Below are positions 1 to 8,567 of a DNA stretch of 19,908 nucleotides, in pieces. The translations under genes were made by a program, and so were the position numbers. Origin of the DNA: Nitratireductor sp. (GTDB lineage Bacteria; Pseudomonadota; Alphaproteobacteria; Rhizobiales; Rhizobiaceae); contig JAGRLQ010000123.1 in the NCBI GenBank assembly GCA_020441735.1, positions 1-19,908 on the forward strand. Reading direction: 5' to 3'. The notes below the pieces were generated by a model that saw only the letters and a program-made list of their open reading frames with translations, was not told where the DNA came from and made no database searches. Numbering within the stretch: the first letter of the stretch is position 1; each line of letters opens with the position of its first letter.

Positions 1-2344
1 CGTTGGTGCCGAAGGAGAAGAATTCCGAGACTTCGGCGATATCGCCAGCCCGGATGGCGGCTCTCGGCAACTCGATCATGGTGCCAACCTGATAATTCAG
101 CTTGATACCTGATTCCTTTTCCACTTCCCCGGCCACTCGGTCGATGGTTCCCTTCACATGGTCGAGTTCGCGCTTGAGGCTTACCAGCGGCACCATGATT
201 TCGGGAATCACCTGATCACCAGTGCGATTTCCTGCCTCGATTGCCGCTTCGAAGATCGCCCTTGCCTGCATCTCGGCGATCTCCGGATGGGAGATCAGCA
301 GCCGGCAGCCGCGGTGACCCAGCATCGGATTGAACTCGCGCAGGGCGGTCGCCCGCGATTTCAGCCGGTCAGGGTCGATGCCCATGCTTTTGGCCACCGC
401 CTCGACATCGCTTTCTTCATGGGGCAGGAACTCGTGCAGCGGCGGGTCGATCAGCCGGATGGTGACCGGCATGCCGGCCATGATCTCGAACAGTTCGACA
501 AAGTCGGCACGCTGCATCGGCAGCAGCTTTGCAAGTGCTTCCCGGCGCTCTTCCTCGGTATCGGCAATGATCATCTCGCGCATCGGCGTGATGCGGTCTT
601 CCTCGAAGAACATGTGCTCGGTGCGGCAAAGGCCGATGCCCTCGGCCCCAAAGGAATGCGCCGCGCGTGCCTCTTTCGGTGTGTCGGCATTGGTGCGCAC
701 GCGCATGCGGCGGGCTTCATCCGCCCACTCCATGATCGTGCCGAAAGCGCCTGAAAGTTCCGGCTGCTCCATTTCGACCCGGCCGCTCAGCACCTGACCC
801 TTGCCGCCATCCAGTGTGATGATGTCACCCTTTTTGAACACCCGGCCATTGGCCGTCATCATGTCATTCTTGTAGTCGACCTTCAGCATGCCGGCACCGG
901 AGACGCAGGGCTTGCCCATGCCGCGGGCAACCACCGCTGCATGGCTGGTCATGCCGCCACGCTGGGTCAGGATGCCCTGGGCGGCGTTCATGCCGTGAAT
1001 GTCTTCCGGGCTTGTTTCCACGCGTACCAGAATGACCTGCCTGTCCTGGGCGGCAAGTTTTTCAGCCTCGTCGGGGCTGAAGACGATCTCGCCCGTTGCA
1101 GCGCCGGGAGAAGCCGGCAAGCCCTGGGCAATCACATCACGCTCTGCTCCTTCGGAAATGGTCGGGTGCAGCAACTGATCAAGGGTGGCAGGCTCGACGG
1201 CACAGACCGCCTCTTCCCGAGAGATGATCTTCTCTTCCGCCATGTCCACCGCAATACGCAAGGCAGCCTTTGCCGTGCGTTTACCGGATCGGGTCTGCAG
1301 CAGCCAGACCTTGCCATCCTCGATGGTGAACTCGATGTCCTGCATGTCGCGGTAGTGGCGCTCGAGGATTGCCACATTGCGTTCCAGTTCCTCGAAGGCA
1401 TCCGGCATGAGCTTTTCCAGGGAGGCACGGTCGGAACCAGTGGCAAGGCGGGCCTCCTCGGTCAGGTCCTGCGGTGTGCGGATACCGGCTACCACGTCCT
1501 CACCCTGGGCGTTGACCAGAAACTCGCCGTAAAGACCCCGACTGCCCGTTGAAGGGTTGCGCGAAAAGCAAACGCCGGTGGCTGATTTTTCACCGCTATT
1601 GCCAAACACCATGGCCTGAACATTGACCGCCGTTCCCCAGTCGGAAGGGATGTTGTTGATCGAGCGGAAGATGATGGCGCGCTGGTTCATCCAGGAGGCG
1701 AACACCGCCTTGACCGCGCCGCTCAACTGCTGGCGAGGATCCTGGGGGAAGTCCTCTTCCAGCTCCTCGCGGATGAGCTTCTTGTAGCGATCAATCACGG
1801 AAACCCAGTCTTCGGCTTGCAGGGAGGTATCCTGCTCGTGTCCGCCATCGGCCTTTGCCTCGTCGAGAATTTCCTCGAAGAGATCGTGATCGACGCCCAT
1901 GACCACATCACCATACATCTGGATGAAGCGCCGGTAGCAATCATAGGCAAAGCGCTTGTCGCCGGTCTCCGCCGCCATCGATTCAACGGTGATGTCGTTG
2001 AGACCGAGATTGAGCACGGTATCCATCATGCCCGGCATGGAGGCGCGGGAACCCGATCGCACCGACACGAGCAACGGTTTCTTTGCATCGCCGATTTCCC
2101 GGCCGGTGATTGATTTCAACCGCTCAAGTGCCGCGTCGACCTGAACCTTGAGATCATCTGGAAGCTGCCGGTCATTGGCGTAGAACCAGTCACAAACCTC
2201 GGTGGTAATGGTGAAGCCCGGCGGCACCGCCAGATCGAGTGATGACATCTCTGCCAGATGGGCGCCCTTGCCGCCAAGCAGCGCGGCCATGGAGGCATTC
2301 CCCTCTGCCGTGCCGTTCGCGAAGCTGTAGACCCATTTCGTCAT
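1..2344 (-). CDS. ppdK: Pyruvate, phosphate dikinase (PPDK), 3'-truncated by window edge
   Basis: PPDK reversibly converts pyruvate, ATP and phosphate to phosphoenolpyruvate, AMP and pyrophosphate in the cytoplasm; in rhizobia it supports PEP supply during gluconeogenesis. The ATG at 2344-2342 opens MTKWVYSFANG, the usual family start, followed by the nucleotide-binding start LLGGKGAHLAEM and VPPGFTITTE. The phosphohistidine loop reads GGMTSHAAVVARGMGKPCV, with the catalytic His at about residue 468 (codon 943-941) and the neighbouring Thr that is the regulatory site in plant enzymes. The frame is open to the left edge, ending in EFFSFGTN of the PEP-binding barrel. About 781 residues are present; the family is usually near 880-900, so the catalytic Cys region lies outside. 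A good promoter candidate sits at 2417-2445. It follows smc in the same direction but probably has its own transcript. Confidence 0.97.
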   Translation of the reverse strand, partial: MTKWVYSFANGTAEGNASMAALLGGKGAHLAEMSSLDLAVPPGFTITTEVCDWFYANDRQLPDDLKVQVDAALERLKSITGREIGDAKKPLLVSVRSGSRASMPGMMDTVLNLGLNDITVESMAAETGDKRFAYDCYRRFIQMYGDVVMGVDHDLFEEILDEAKADGGHEQDTSLQAEDWVSVIDRYKKLIREELEEDFPQDPRQQLSGAVKAVFASWMNQRAIIFRSINNIPSDWGTAVNVQAMVFGNSGEKSATGVCFSRNPSTGSRGLYGEFLVNAQGEDVVAGIRTPQDLTEEARLATGSDRASLEKLMPDAFEELERNVAILERHYRDMQDIEFTIEDGKVWLLQTRSGKRTAKAALRIAVDMAEEKIISREEAVCAVEPATLDQLLHPTISEGAERDVIAQGLPASPGAATGEIVFSPDEAEKLAAQDRQVILVRVETSPEDIHGMNAAQGILTQRGGMTSHAAVVARGMGKPCVSGAGMLKVDYKNDMMTANGRVFKKGDIITLDGGKGQVLSGRVEMEQPELSGAFGTIMEWADEARRMRVRTNADTPKEARAAHSFGAEGIGLCRTEHMFFEEDRITPMREMIIADTEEERREALAKLLPMQRADFVELFEIMAGMPVTIRLIDPPLHEFLPHEESDVEAVAKSMGIDPDRLKSRATALREFNPMLGHRGCRLLISHPEIAEMQARAIFEAAIEAGNRTGDQVIPEIMVPLVSLKRELDHVKGTIDRVAGEVEKESGIKLNYQVGTMIELPRAAIRAGDIAEVSEFFSFGTN

Positions 2345-2416
2345 CTTGCGGTCCGTTCCCCGGTCTGTCGCGCATGTGGTATGCGGATTCGCCGGAAAAT
2401 GCCGCATTGCGGCACG

Positions 2417-2445
2417 ATATGGCAAGCGGTTTTTGCCATTGTCAA
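2417..2445 (-). promoter_or_regulatory. Candidate housekeeping-sigma promoter for ppdK
   Basis: Read on the minus strand, TTGACA (2445-2440) is followed by a 17-base spacer and CCATAT (2422-2417). This is close to the alphaproteobacterial pattern CTTGAC-N17-CTATAT. The start point would fall near 2410, giving a leader of about 65 bases before the ppdK ATG. The predicted start lies on the palindrome CCGCAATGCGG at 2402-2412, which could act as an operator. The assignment is by eye only. Confidence 0.5.
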
Positions 2446-2494
2446 ACTATTTGGACCGCCCCCTGCCCCGCGGACAAGCGGTTTTTACGTCCGA

Positions 2495-5400
2495 TCAGCT
2501 GGCTTCACGGATACGTTCGGCTTCCTGAAGATCGACGGAAACCATCTTGGAGACCCCGCGCTCGGCCATGGTAACGCCGAACAACCGGTTCATGCGCGCC
2601 ATGGTGATCGGGTTGTGGGTGATGATGATGAAGCGGGTGTCGGTGGAAGAAGCCATCTCGTCCATCAGATTGCAGAATCGCTCCACATTGTGATCGTCGA
2701 GCGGGGCATCGACCTCATCAAGCACGCAGATCGGCGCCGGATTGGTCAGGAAGACCGCAAAGATGAGCGCCATGGCGGTCAGTGCCTGCTCACCACCCGA
2801 CAACAAGGTCATGGTCTGCGGTTTTTTGCCCGGCGGACGGGCGAGGATTTCGAGACCGGCTTCCAGTGGATCGTCGGACTCGATCAGTTGCAGTTCGGCC
2901 GTGCCGCCGCCGAAAAGATGGGTGAACAGGCGCTGGAACTGGTCATTGACCACGTCGAAGGCTTCCAGCAGGCGTTCCCGGCCTTCCTTGTTGAGGCTGG
3001 AAATGCCGGCCCTGAGGCGGCGGATTGCCTCGACCAGATCGTCGCGCTCCATGATCAGCGCATCGCGCTGTTCGCTGATTTCCGTCTGTTCCAATTCGGC
3101 ACGAAGGTTGACGGCTCCGAGCCTCTCGCGTTCCGATTTGAGTTTTTCAAGCCGCGTTTCCACCGTGGAAAGCTCGGGCAGATTTTCAGCGTCCGCCACC
3201 TGTGCCATGGCGAGCGTTTCGTGAGGCTGACACTCGAGTTCCTCGTGGATACGCTCCTCGATCTCGCCGCGGCGTTCGCGTGCCGCGCTGACACGTTCCT
3301 CCGCCCGTGCGCTTTCCTCCCTTGCTTCAGAGAGCGCAACAATCGTGTCCCTGGCGCGCTTGTCGGCTTCCGCCAGCTTGTTTTCGGCTTCCGCAAGCAC
3401 GTCCGCTGCCTTCTGGCGGTCGCCTTCTGCCTGTTTGATCTGGTTTGACAGTTCGCGGCGCCTTGCTTCCGCCTGTGCCGGACCGTCCTCGATTGAAGCC
3501 AGTTCGGCCTGCGCGGTTTCACGCCGTTTGGTAAGCTGTTCGATCTGGCCTGACGCATTGGCAACACGGCGCTGCCAATCGGCACGCTCCATCTTGATCG
3601 TTTCGAGCCTTCGGCCCCGGGCTTCAGCTTCCCGCGACAAGCCGTCGAAATCTGCGCGCACTTCGGCAAGACTGGCGCGGTCTTCCGCCACTTCCGATTT
3701 CAGCGACTGCAATTCGCTTTCAAGCTCGGAGACGTCGGCCATTGCCGCAAGCTGGGTTTCGGCTTCCCTGTAAAGCGCGAGCGCATCCTGCACATCGTCG
3801 GCCAGGCGGTTGCGGGCTTCCTCAAGTGCCGACCGGCGGGCGGTGAACTGCCCGGCAGCGCGCTCGGCTGCAGCAATCGCATCGCGGGTTTCGCCAAGCT
3901 CTTTCTGCGCAGCCCTCCAGGCGTCCCTTGCATTACGTGCCGCCTCCGCCATGTCGGCGGAATTCTGCCTTGCCCTGTCGAACAGGGTTTCAGCCTCGCG
4001 CAGCGCCTTGGTTGCCTCGATCGCCTCGCGGTCGAGTTCGGCAAGCCGGTTCTTCTGGGCAAGCCGCTGGGCGGCAGCCGTCGGCGCATCACTGGTTGCC
4101 TGAAACCCGTCCCAGCGCCACAGATCACCTTCGAGCGACACCAGACGCTGGCCGGGCTTCAACTGGCCCTGAAGGTGGTTACCGGAAGCCCGGTCGATGA
4201 CCCCAATCTGGCAAAGACGGCGGGCAAGTTCGGCAGGCGCCCTGACCACATCCGCGAGGCATTTGGCGGCGGCGGGTAATGGCTGCGCCTCAAACCCGTC
4301 ATCGAGCAGGTGCCAGCGCACCGGCGCCGAAGCCTCGGCAGAGACATCCAGATCCTCGCCCAGTGCCGCGCCAAGTGCCTTTTCATAGCCGGGCTCGACA
4401 TGGATGCGCTCGACCACGGCGGGGAACATGTCCTGGCCACCCTGATTGAGAATGCGGTTGAGCGTGCGTGCCTCGGTCTCGATAGCGCCGAGTTTCTGCT
4501 TCAGTTCGGCAAGCAGCGGACGCGCTTCCTGTTCGCTGGCCTGTGCCTTTTCGGCGGCCTCCTCGGCGGCTGCAAGATCGGCTTCAGCATCGGCAACGCG
4601 CTTTTCCAGGAGCGTGGCACGGTTTTGAAGATCGGCGTCGCCGCCAAGGCGGGCGATCTCGGCAGCAACCTGCTGCATTTCCGCTTCGACGCGCCCCGCC
4701 TGCTCATCCAGGCGGCGGCGGCGGTCACCTGCATCCTTGATGGAACGCTCCAGCAGCGATTTGCGCGTATTGGTTTCGGCAACCTTCGCCGTCAGCTCGC
4801 TGAGCCTGCCTTCGCTGGCGGTCAGTTTGGCGGAAACGTCCGCCAGTTTTTCCTTTGACGCTGCCTCGGTATCGCTCATCGCCTGGGACTTGGCGGCAAG
4901 GTCGGTTTCCTCGGCATCGAGCCGTGAGAGGATTTCGGAATTTTCCGATACCAGTTTTTCCTCACGGGCAATGTCGTCGTGAAGCTGGGCAATCCGGCTT
5001 TCCAGTTCCTCGCGGCGGGCGGCGATGCGGGCCAATTCCTCGTCGATCTGATTGCGGGCCATGGTCAGGCGCTGGAGCGCTGCCGCAGCCTTTGCCTCGG
5101 CTTCGCGGTGGCCGGGCATCTGGTGGGCAAGCACTGCCTGCTCCTTGGCAGCCTCGGCCTGAAGCTGGGCGCGTTCACCCACGGCAGAAGCAGCCTGGGA
5201 CAGCCTGCTTTCGGCTTCCGCCTCGGCGGTCTTGGCCGCCGTCCAGCGCAGATGAAAGGCCAGCGCACCGGTCTTTCGGATGTCTTCAGAAATCGTGCGG
5301 TAGCGGTTTGCCTGTCGTGCCTGGCGTTTCAAGCTGTCCAACTGGCTATCGAGCTGGCCGATGACATCCTCAAGCCGCTCCAGGTTCTGATCGGCGGCGC

Positions 5401-5953
5401 GCAGGCGCAGTTCGGCATCGTGACGGCGGGAGTGAAGACCGGAAATACCAGCAGCCTCCTCGAGCAGAGCACGGCGGGCCTGCGGCTTGGCGGAGATCAA
5501 CTCACCGATGCGCCCCTGCCCGACCATGGAGGGTGAGCGCGCGCCGGTAGAAGCATCGGCAAACAGAAGCTGCACATCCTTGGCACGCACTTCCTTGGCG
5601 TTGATGCGGTAGGCCGAACCGGACTCGCGCTCGATGCGGCGCGAAACCTGCAACTCGTCGTCGTCGTTAAAGGCGGCAGGCGCCGTACGATCGGCATTAT
5701 CGAGAAACAGCGTGACTTCTGCCGAATTGCGCGACGGGCGATTGCCGGAACCCGAAAAGATCACGTCGTCCATGCCGGACGCGCGCATGTTCTTGTAGGA
5801 GTTTTCCCCCATCACCCAGCGCAGGGCTTCCACCAGATTGGACTTGCCGCAGCCATTGGGACCAACAATGCCGGTCAATCCCTCTTCAATGAGGAATTCG
5901 GTCGGTTCGACGAAGGATTTGAAGCCAAGCAGGCGCAGCTTGTTGAACTTCAT
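2495..5953 (-). CDS. smc: Chromosome segregation ATPase SMC
   Basis: SMC is the ATPase arm of the bacterial condensin that, with ScpA and ScpB, extrudes DNA loops and aligns the chromosome arms. The 1152-residue length is typical. Walker A is GPNGCGKS at residues 31-38. The ABC signature LSGGEQ starts at about 1051 and Walker B CVLDEVDA at about 1076, with Asp1079 and Glu1080. Long Glu/Lys/Ala/Arg-rich coiled coils occupy roughly 170-500 and 625-985, on either side of a hinge at about 505-620. The hinge ends in LEGDLWRWDGF where most bacterial SMCs have a glycine-rich GGxxTGG type motif. The start MKFNKLRLLGFKSF is the canonical SMC N-terminus. Only 66 bases separate it from the upstream dsbA-like stop, so co-transcription is possible. 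scpA and scpB are not in this window. Confidence 0.98.
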   Translation of the reverse strand: MKFNKLRLLGFKSFVEPTEFLIEEGLTGIVGPNGCGKSNLVEALRWVMGENSYKNMRASGMDDVIFSGSGNRPSRNSAEVTLFLDNADRTAPAAFNDDDELQVSRRIERESGSAYRINAKEVRAKDVQLLFADASTGARSPSMVGQGRIGELISAKPQARRALLEEAAGISGLHSRRHDAELRLRAADQNLERLEDVIGQLDSQLDSLKRQARQANRYRTISEDIRKTGALAFHLRWTAAKTAEAEAESRLSQAASAVGERAQLQAEAAKEQAVLAHQMPGHREAEAKAAAALQRLTMARNQIDEELARIAARREELESRIAQLHDDIAREEKLVSENSEILSRLDAEETDLAAKSQAMSDTEAASKEKLADVSAKLTASEGRLSELTAKVAETNTRKSLLERSIKDAGDRRRRLDEQAGRVEAEMQQVAAEIARLGGDADLQNRATLLEKRVADAEADLAAAEEAAEKAQASEQEARPLLAELKQKLGAIETEARTLNRILNQGGQDMFPAVVERIHVEPGYEKALGAALGEDLDVSAEASAPVRWHLLDDGFEAQPLPAAAKCLADVVRAPAELARRLCQIGVIDRASGNHLQGQLKPGQRLVSLEGDLWRWDGFQATSDAPTAAAQRLAQKNRLAELDREAIEATKALREAETLFDRARQNSADMAEAARNARDAWRAAQKELGETRDAIAAAERAAGQFTARRSALEEARNRLADDVQDALALYREAETQLAAMADVSELESELQSLKSEVAEDRASLAEVRADFDGLSREAEARGRRLETIKMERADWQRRVANASGQIEQLTKRRETAQAELASIEDGPAQAEARRRELSNQIKQAEGDRQKAADVLAEAENKLAEADKRARDTIVALSEAREESARAEERVSAARERRGEIEERIHEELECQPHETLAMAQVADAENLPELSTVETRLEKLKSERERLGAVNLRAELEQTEISEQRDALIMERDDLVEAIRRLRAGISSLNKEGRERLLEAFDVVNDQFQRLFTHLFGGGTAELQLIESDDPLEAGLEILARPPGKKPQTMTLLSGGEQALTAMALIFAVFLTNPAPICVLDEVDAPLDDHNVERFCNLMDEMASSTDTRFIIITHNPITMARMNRLFGVTMAERGVSKMVSVDLQEAERIREAS

Positions 5954-6019
5954 CGCCGCGCACTTTCAATGCCGGCTAGGCGAGCAAGCCGGATGCCGTT
6001 ATACCCGCAATGCGGGGTG

Positions 6020-6652
6020 TCAAAGGAGGCTATCGATGGCCTCGGACATTGCCTCGACGGTATAATTCCCACTGTATTTTTCGCCATTAATGAAGAAGCT
6101 CGGGGTGCCGTTTACGCCGAACTCTTCCGCCGCTTTGCTACGAATTGCGTTTACATTGTCGAGAAGCTCCTGATTTTTCAAGCAGTCCTCGAAGCTCTCC
6201 TGTGTAAAACCGGCCAATTTGGCGATTTGCAGCAGTGGCGGGCGCGGATCTTCGGCCCTCGCCCACACCGACTGCTGCTTAAACAGCACGTCGATCATCG
6301 GAAAATAGAACTGTTTGTCGGCGCAACGCGCCAGCATGGAGGCTGCATAGGCGCGCGCATCCAGCGGAAATTCCCGGAAGATCAGCCTCACCTTGCCGGT
6401 GTCGATGTATTTAGTTTTCAGCTCGGGATAAATCTCGGTGTGAAAATTGGCGCAGTGGGGACAGGTCATCGACGCATATTCAACGATGGTCACCGGCGCA
6501 TTCTCGTCGCCTACCGCCATGTCTTCCAGCGGACCCGGCGCCATCAACCCGGAGAGGTCCTGGGCATGGCCACTGCCAGCCCACAGGCTGCCGGAGGCAA
6601 GTGCTGCTAGTGAGGCGGTCGTTGCTAGAAAATGGCGGCGGTCGATCTTCAT
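6020..6652 (-). CDS. DsbA-family thiol:disulfide oxidoreductase with twin-arginine signal
   Basis: This is a thioredoxin-fold protein that probably forms or shuffles disulfide bonds in the periplasm. The 210-residue product starts at the ATG 6652-6650, placed just after GGAGAGACC, a good ribosome-binding site. The frame is open further upstream, but that extension has no such site. Residues 1-30 form a signal peptide with DRRHFLAT, a twin-arginine (Tat) motif with Arg5-Arg6, a hydrophobic stretch and likely cleavage after GHA. The active site is CPHC at residues 64-67, as in E. coli DsbA. The cis-Pro loop is GVNGTPSFFINGEKYSG. The length and insertion pattern fit the alphaproteobacterial DsbA/Com1-like group rather than gamma DsbA. 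Tat export would imply that the protein folds, or gains a cofactor or partner, before export. It lies between the DUF721 gene and smc on the same strand; no functional link to either is evident. Confidence 0.93.
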   Translation of the reverse strand: MKIDRRHFLATTASLAALASGSLWAGSGHAQDLSGLMAPGPLEDMAVGDENAPVTIVEYASMTCPHCANFHTEIYPELKTKYIDTGKVRLIFREFPLDARAYAASMLARCADKQFYFPMIDVLFKQQSVWARAEDPRPPLLQIAKLAGFTQESFEDCLKNQELLDNVNAIRSKAAEEFGVNGTPSFFINGEKYSGNYTVEAMSEAIDSLL

Positions 6653-6830
6653 GGTCTCTCCGGTACTCAGTTTGAACTGTTCTGCGACGGGTTCAAAAGC
6701 CTTTGGTGTGCATTGTGGCCCTTTTCCGACTTTTTTTGAGGATCGGCAAGCCGAATGGCTGCATTGTGCTTCAACACTCCGTGCACGGCAATTTGACAGA
6801 ACGAGGCTGAACCGGTGCTGAACGCCGCAT

Positions 6831-7325
6831 TCAGCGGGAGTTGCGCTGTCTTGCGATAACGCCGCGCCCGAACTTCGCCAGACGGCTACGCAGCTTTTCA
6901 TCGTCAATATGGCCGAGAACCTCGTCCAGACGCCGGGTTTCGTCGTCGGTCAGTTCCGCAGTGCGGTGTTTTTTCGCCGGTTCCGGCTTTCTTACCGGCT
7001 TCTGGACCAGCCTTATGCGGCCAACCGCACCATAGCCGAAGAAGCGGTTGAGCCGGTCGATCAATTCGGGCATGGCATGCTGGATGAACAGGGCATGATG
7101 GCCCTCGCAGGCCAGCACCAGCGTTGCCGGCTCGAACGGCTCGTCCTCGCTTGCCCGTCGCGGCCAGAGGATTTTCTCCGGCAGGGTGAAGGGCGCGTAA
7201 TCGGGTCCGGCGATATCGTCCCATCCGGCAATCAGATCAAGCGTCATGCCGGTGCGCCGCGCCATCGTTTCCGACAGAATGCCCGGCACCAGTTCGGCAA
7301 TCGGCTTTGCTGCGGCTTTTTTCAT
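6831..7325 (-). CDS. DUF721 (DciA-like) protein
   Basis: A 164-residue cytoplasmic protein of the DUF721 family, which includes DciA, the DnaB-helicase loader/operator found in bacteria lacking DnaC. The N-terminal part (IAELVPGILSETMARRTGM, then LIAGWDDIAGPDYAPFTLPE) and the central LVLACEGHHALFIQHAMPEL with FFGYGAVGRIRLVQ match the usual DUF721 pattern of a short alpha/beta fold. The C-terminal 50 or so residues are charged (KPVRKPEPAKKHR and DDETRRLDEVLG). I chose the ATG at 7325; the frame runs on to 7415 but that stretch looks non-coding. No strong Shine-Dalgarno is visible. It is divergent from mutY across 93 bases. A role in replication initiation is inferred from the family; this alphaproteobacterial branch may differ from characterised DciA. 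Confidence 0.88.
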   Translation of the reverse strand: MKKAAAKPIAELVPGILSETMARRTGMTLDLIAGWDDIAGPDYAPFTLPEKILWPRRASEDEPFEPATLVLACEGHHALFIQHAMPELIDRLNRFFGYGAVGRIRLVQKPVRKPEPAKKHRTAELTDDETRRLDEVLGHIDDEKLRSRLAKFGRGVIARQRNSR

Positions 7326-7418
7326 GGCCAATCCGGTTCGATTTTCAACGCCTGCATTCAAAACATCCGGGGGCTTTGCTATGCAGTGCTTCCCTTTACC
7401 GGCAGAACAACGCACCCA

Positions 7419-8546
7419 ATGGCAACACCGGCAAATCCCCTGTCAGACATTCATAGCGCAATTGGTGCGGATGAAAAACCGCACGCAGACGCTTTCGCGG
7501 CAGCGCTGCTTGCCTGGTACGACCGCCATGCCCGCAAGCTGCCCTGGCGTATTCCGCCCAAGCAGTCGAAATCCGGTGTCAGGCCCGATCCCTATCGCGT
7601 CTGGCTGTCGGAAATCATGTTGCAGCAGACACAGGTCGCCACCGTTCGCGACTATTACGAGAAGTTTCTCGACAACTGGCCGTCGGTCGAAGCGCTGGCA
7701 GCAGCCGAAACCGAAGATGTGATGAAGGCGTGGGCGGGGCTCGGCTATTACTCTCGAGCGCGAAACCTGAACAAATGCGCAGATGAAGTTGCCAGCCAGC
7801 ATGGCAGCCGGTTTCCGAAGACAGCTGATGAGTTGCGGCAATTGCCGGGGATCGGCGACTATACAGCGGCGGCAATCGCGGCAATCGCCTTTGGCGAACC
7901 GGTGGCGGTGGTCGACGGCAATGTGGAGCGCATCATCGCCCGCCAATATCGCATCGAGACCCCCCTTCCGGCGGCGAAAGCCGAAATCCGACAACTGCTC
8001 ACCCCCCTCGTCCCGAACGAGCGGCCCGGCGATTTCGCCCAGGCGATGATGGATCTGGGCGCGACGCTCTGCTCGCCGAAAAAGCCCGCCTGCAGCCTTT
8101 GTCCTGTTTCTGAAGGTTGCCAGGCCTTCAAGGCAGGCGATGCGGAGCGGTTTCCACGCAAGGCAGCGAAAGCTGAAAAGCCGGTCAGACAGGGCGCGGT
8201 CTTCGTGATCCGGAATGGCAAGGATGCCGTCTGGCTGGTCAAACGACCCGACAGCGGCCTGCTCGGCGGCATGAGCGCGCTGCCGGGCACCGACTGGTCG
8301 GCAAGAAAGGACGGGCTAACGGGTGAACCCGCCCTGCCCTTTGAAGGCGATTGGCGCAAGGTAGGCGGCGTGCGCCACACCTTTACCCATTTCCACCTGC
8401 AGTTGGAGGTTTGGGAGACGGACATGACCGGCGCTCCACCCTTCAAGGGCTGGTGGTCTGCTCCGGAAACACTGCAGACCGAGGCGCTTCCCACTGTCAT
8501 GAAGAAGGCGATTGCGGCAGCACTTCCCGAGGCGTTCAGGAAATAA
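7419..8546 (+). CDS. mutY: A/G-specific adenine DNA glycosylase MutY
   Basis: MutY removes adenine mispaired with 8-oxoguanine (and with guanine) to start base-excision repair. The 375-residue product from ATG 7419 has the HhH-GPD fold: LSEIMLQQTQVATV with catalytic Glu65, the helix-hairpin-helix LPGIGDYTAAAI at 142-153, and VVDGNVERI with catalytic Asp166. The [4Fe-4S] ligands are Cys218, Cys225, Cys228 and Cys234 in the classic C-x6-C-x2-C-x5-C spacing. The C-terminal third (about 255-375) is the Nudix-like domain that reads 8-oxoG, with GLLGGMSALPG and RHTFTHFHL. The frame is open upstream to 6909 across the antisense of the DUF721 gene, but homology begins just after 7419. The HAD gene follows 21 bases downstream and is probably co-transcribed. 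Confidence 0.97.
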   Translation: MATPANPLSDIHSAIGADEKPHADAFAAALLAWYDRHARKLPWRIPPKQSKSGVRPDPYRVWLSEIMLQQTQVATVRDYYEKFLDNWPSVEALAAAETEDVMKAWAGLGYYSRARNLNKCADEVASQHGSRFPKTADELRQLPGIGDYTAAAIAAIAFGEPVAVVDGNVERIIARQYRIETPLPAAKAEIRQLLTPLVPNERPGDFAQAMMDLGATLCSPKKPACSLCPVSEGCQAFKAGDAERFPRKAAKAEKPVRQGAVFVIRNGKDAVWLVKRPDSGLLGGMSALPGTDWSARKDGLTGEPALPFEGDWRKVGGVRHTFTHFHLQLEVWETDMTGAPPFKGWWSAPETLQTEALPTVMKKAIAAALPEAFRK

Positions 8547-8567
8547 AAGGTCAGGAATCAGCAAGGC

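Noticed and set aside
2258..3448. A 396-codon plus-strand open frame opposite ppdK and smc
   Set aside because: Antisense to the conserved C-terminal half of SMC and the start of PPDK; no motifs.
5998..6023. TTGACA and TATAAC on the minus strand before smc, resembling a promoter
   Set aside because: The spacer is only 14 bases, too short for a normal housekeeping promoter. I kept the palindrome within it as a separate observation.
6817..6835. Inverted repeat GCTGAA/TTCAGC at the end of the DUF721 gene
   Set aside because: Only a 6-bp stem with no T run, overlapping the stop codon; not convincing as a terminator.
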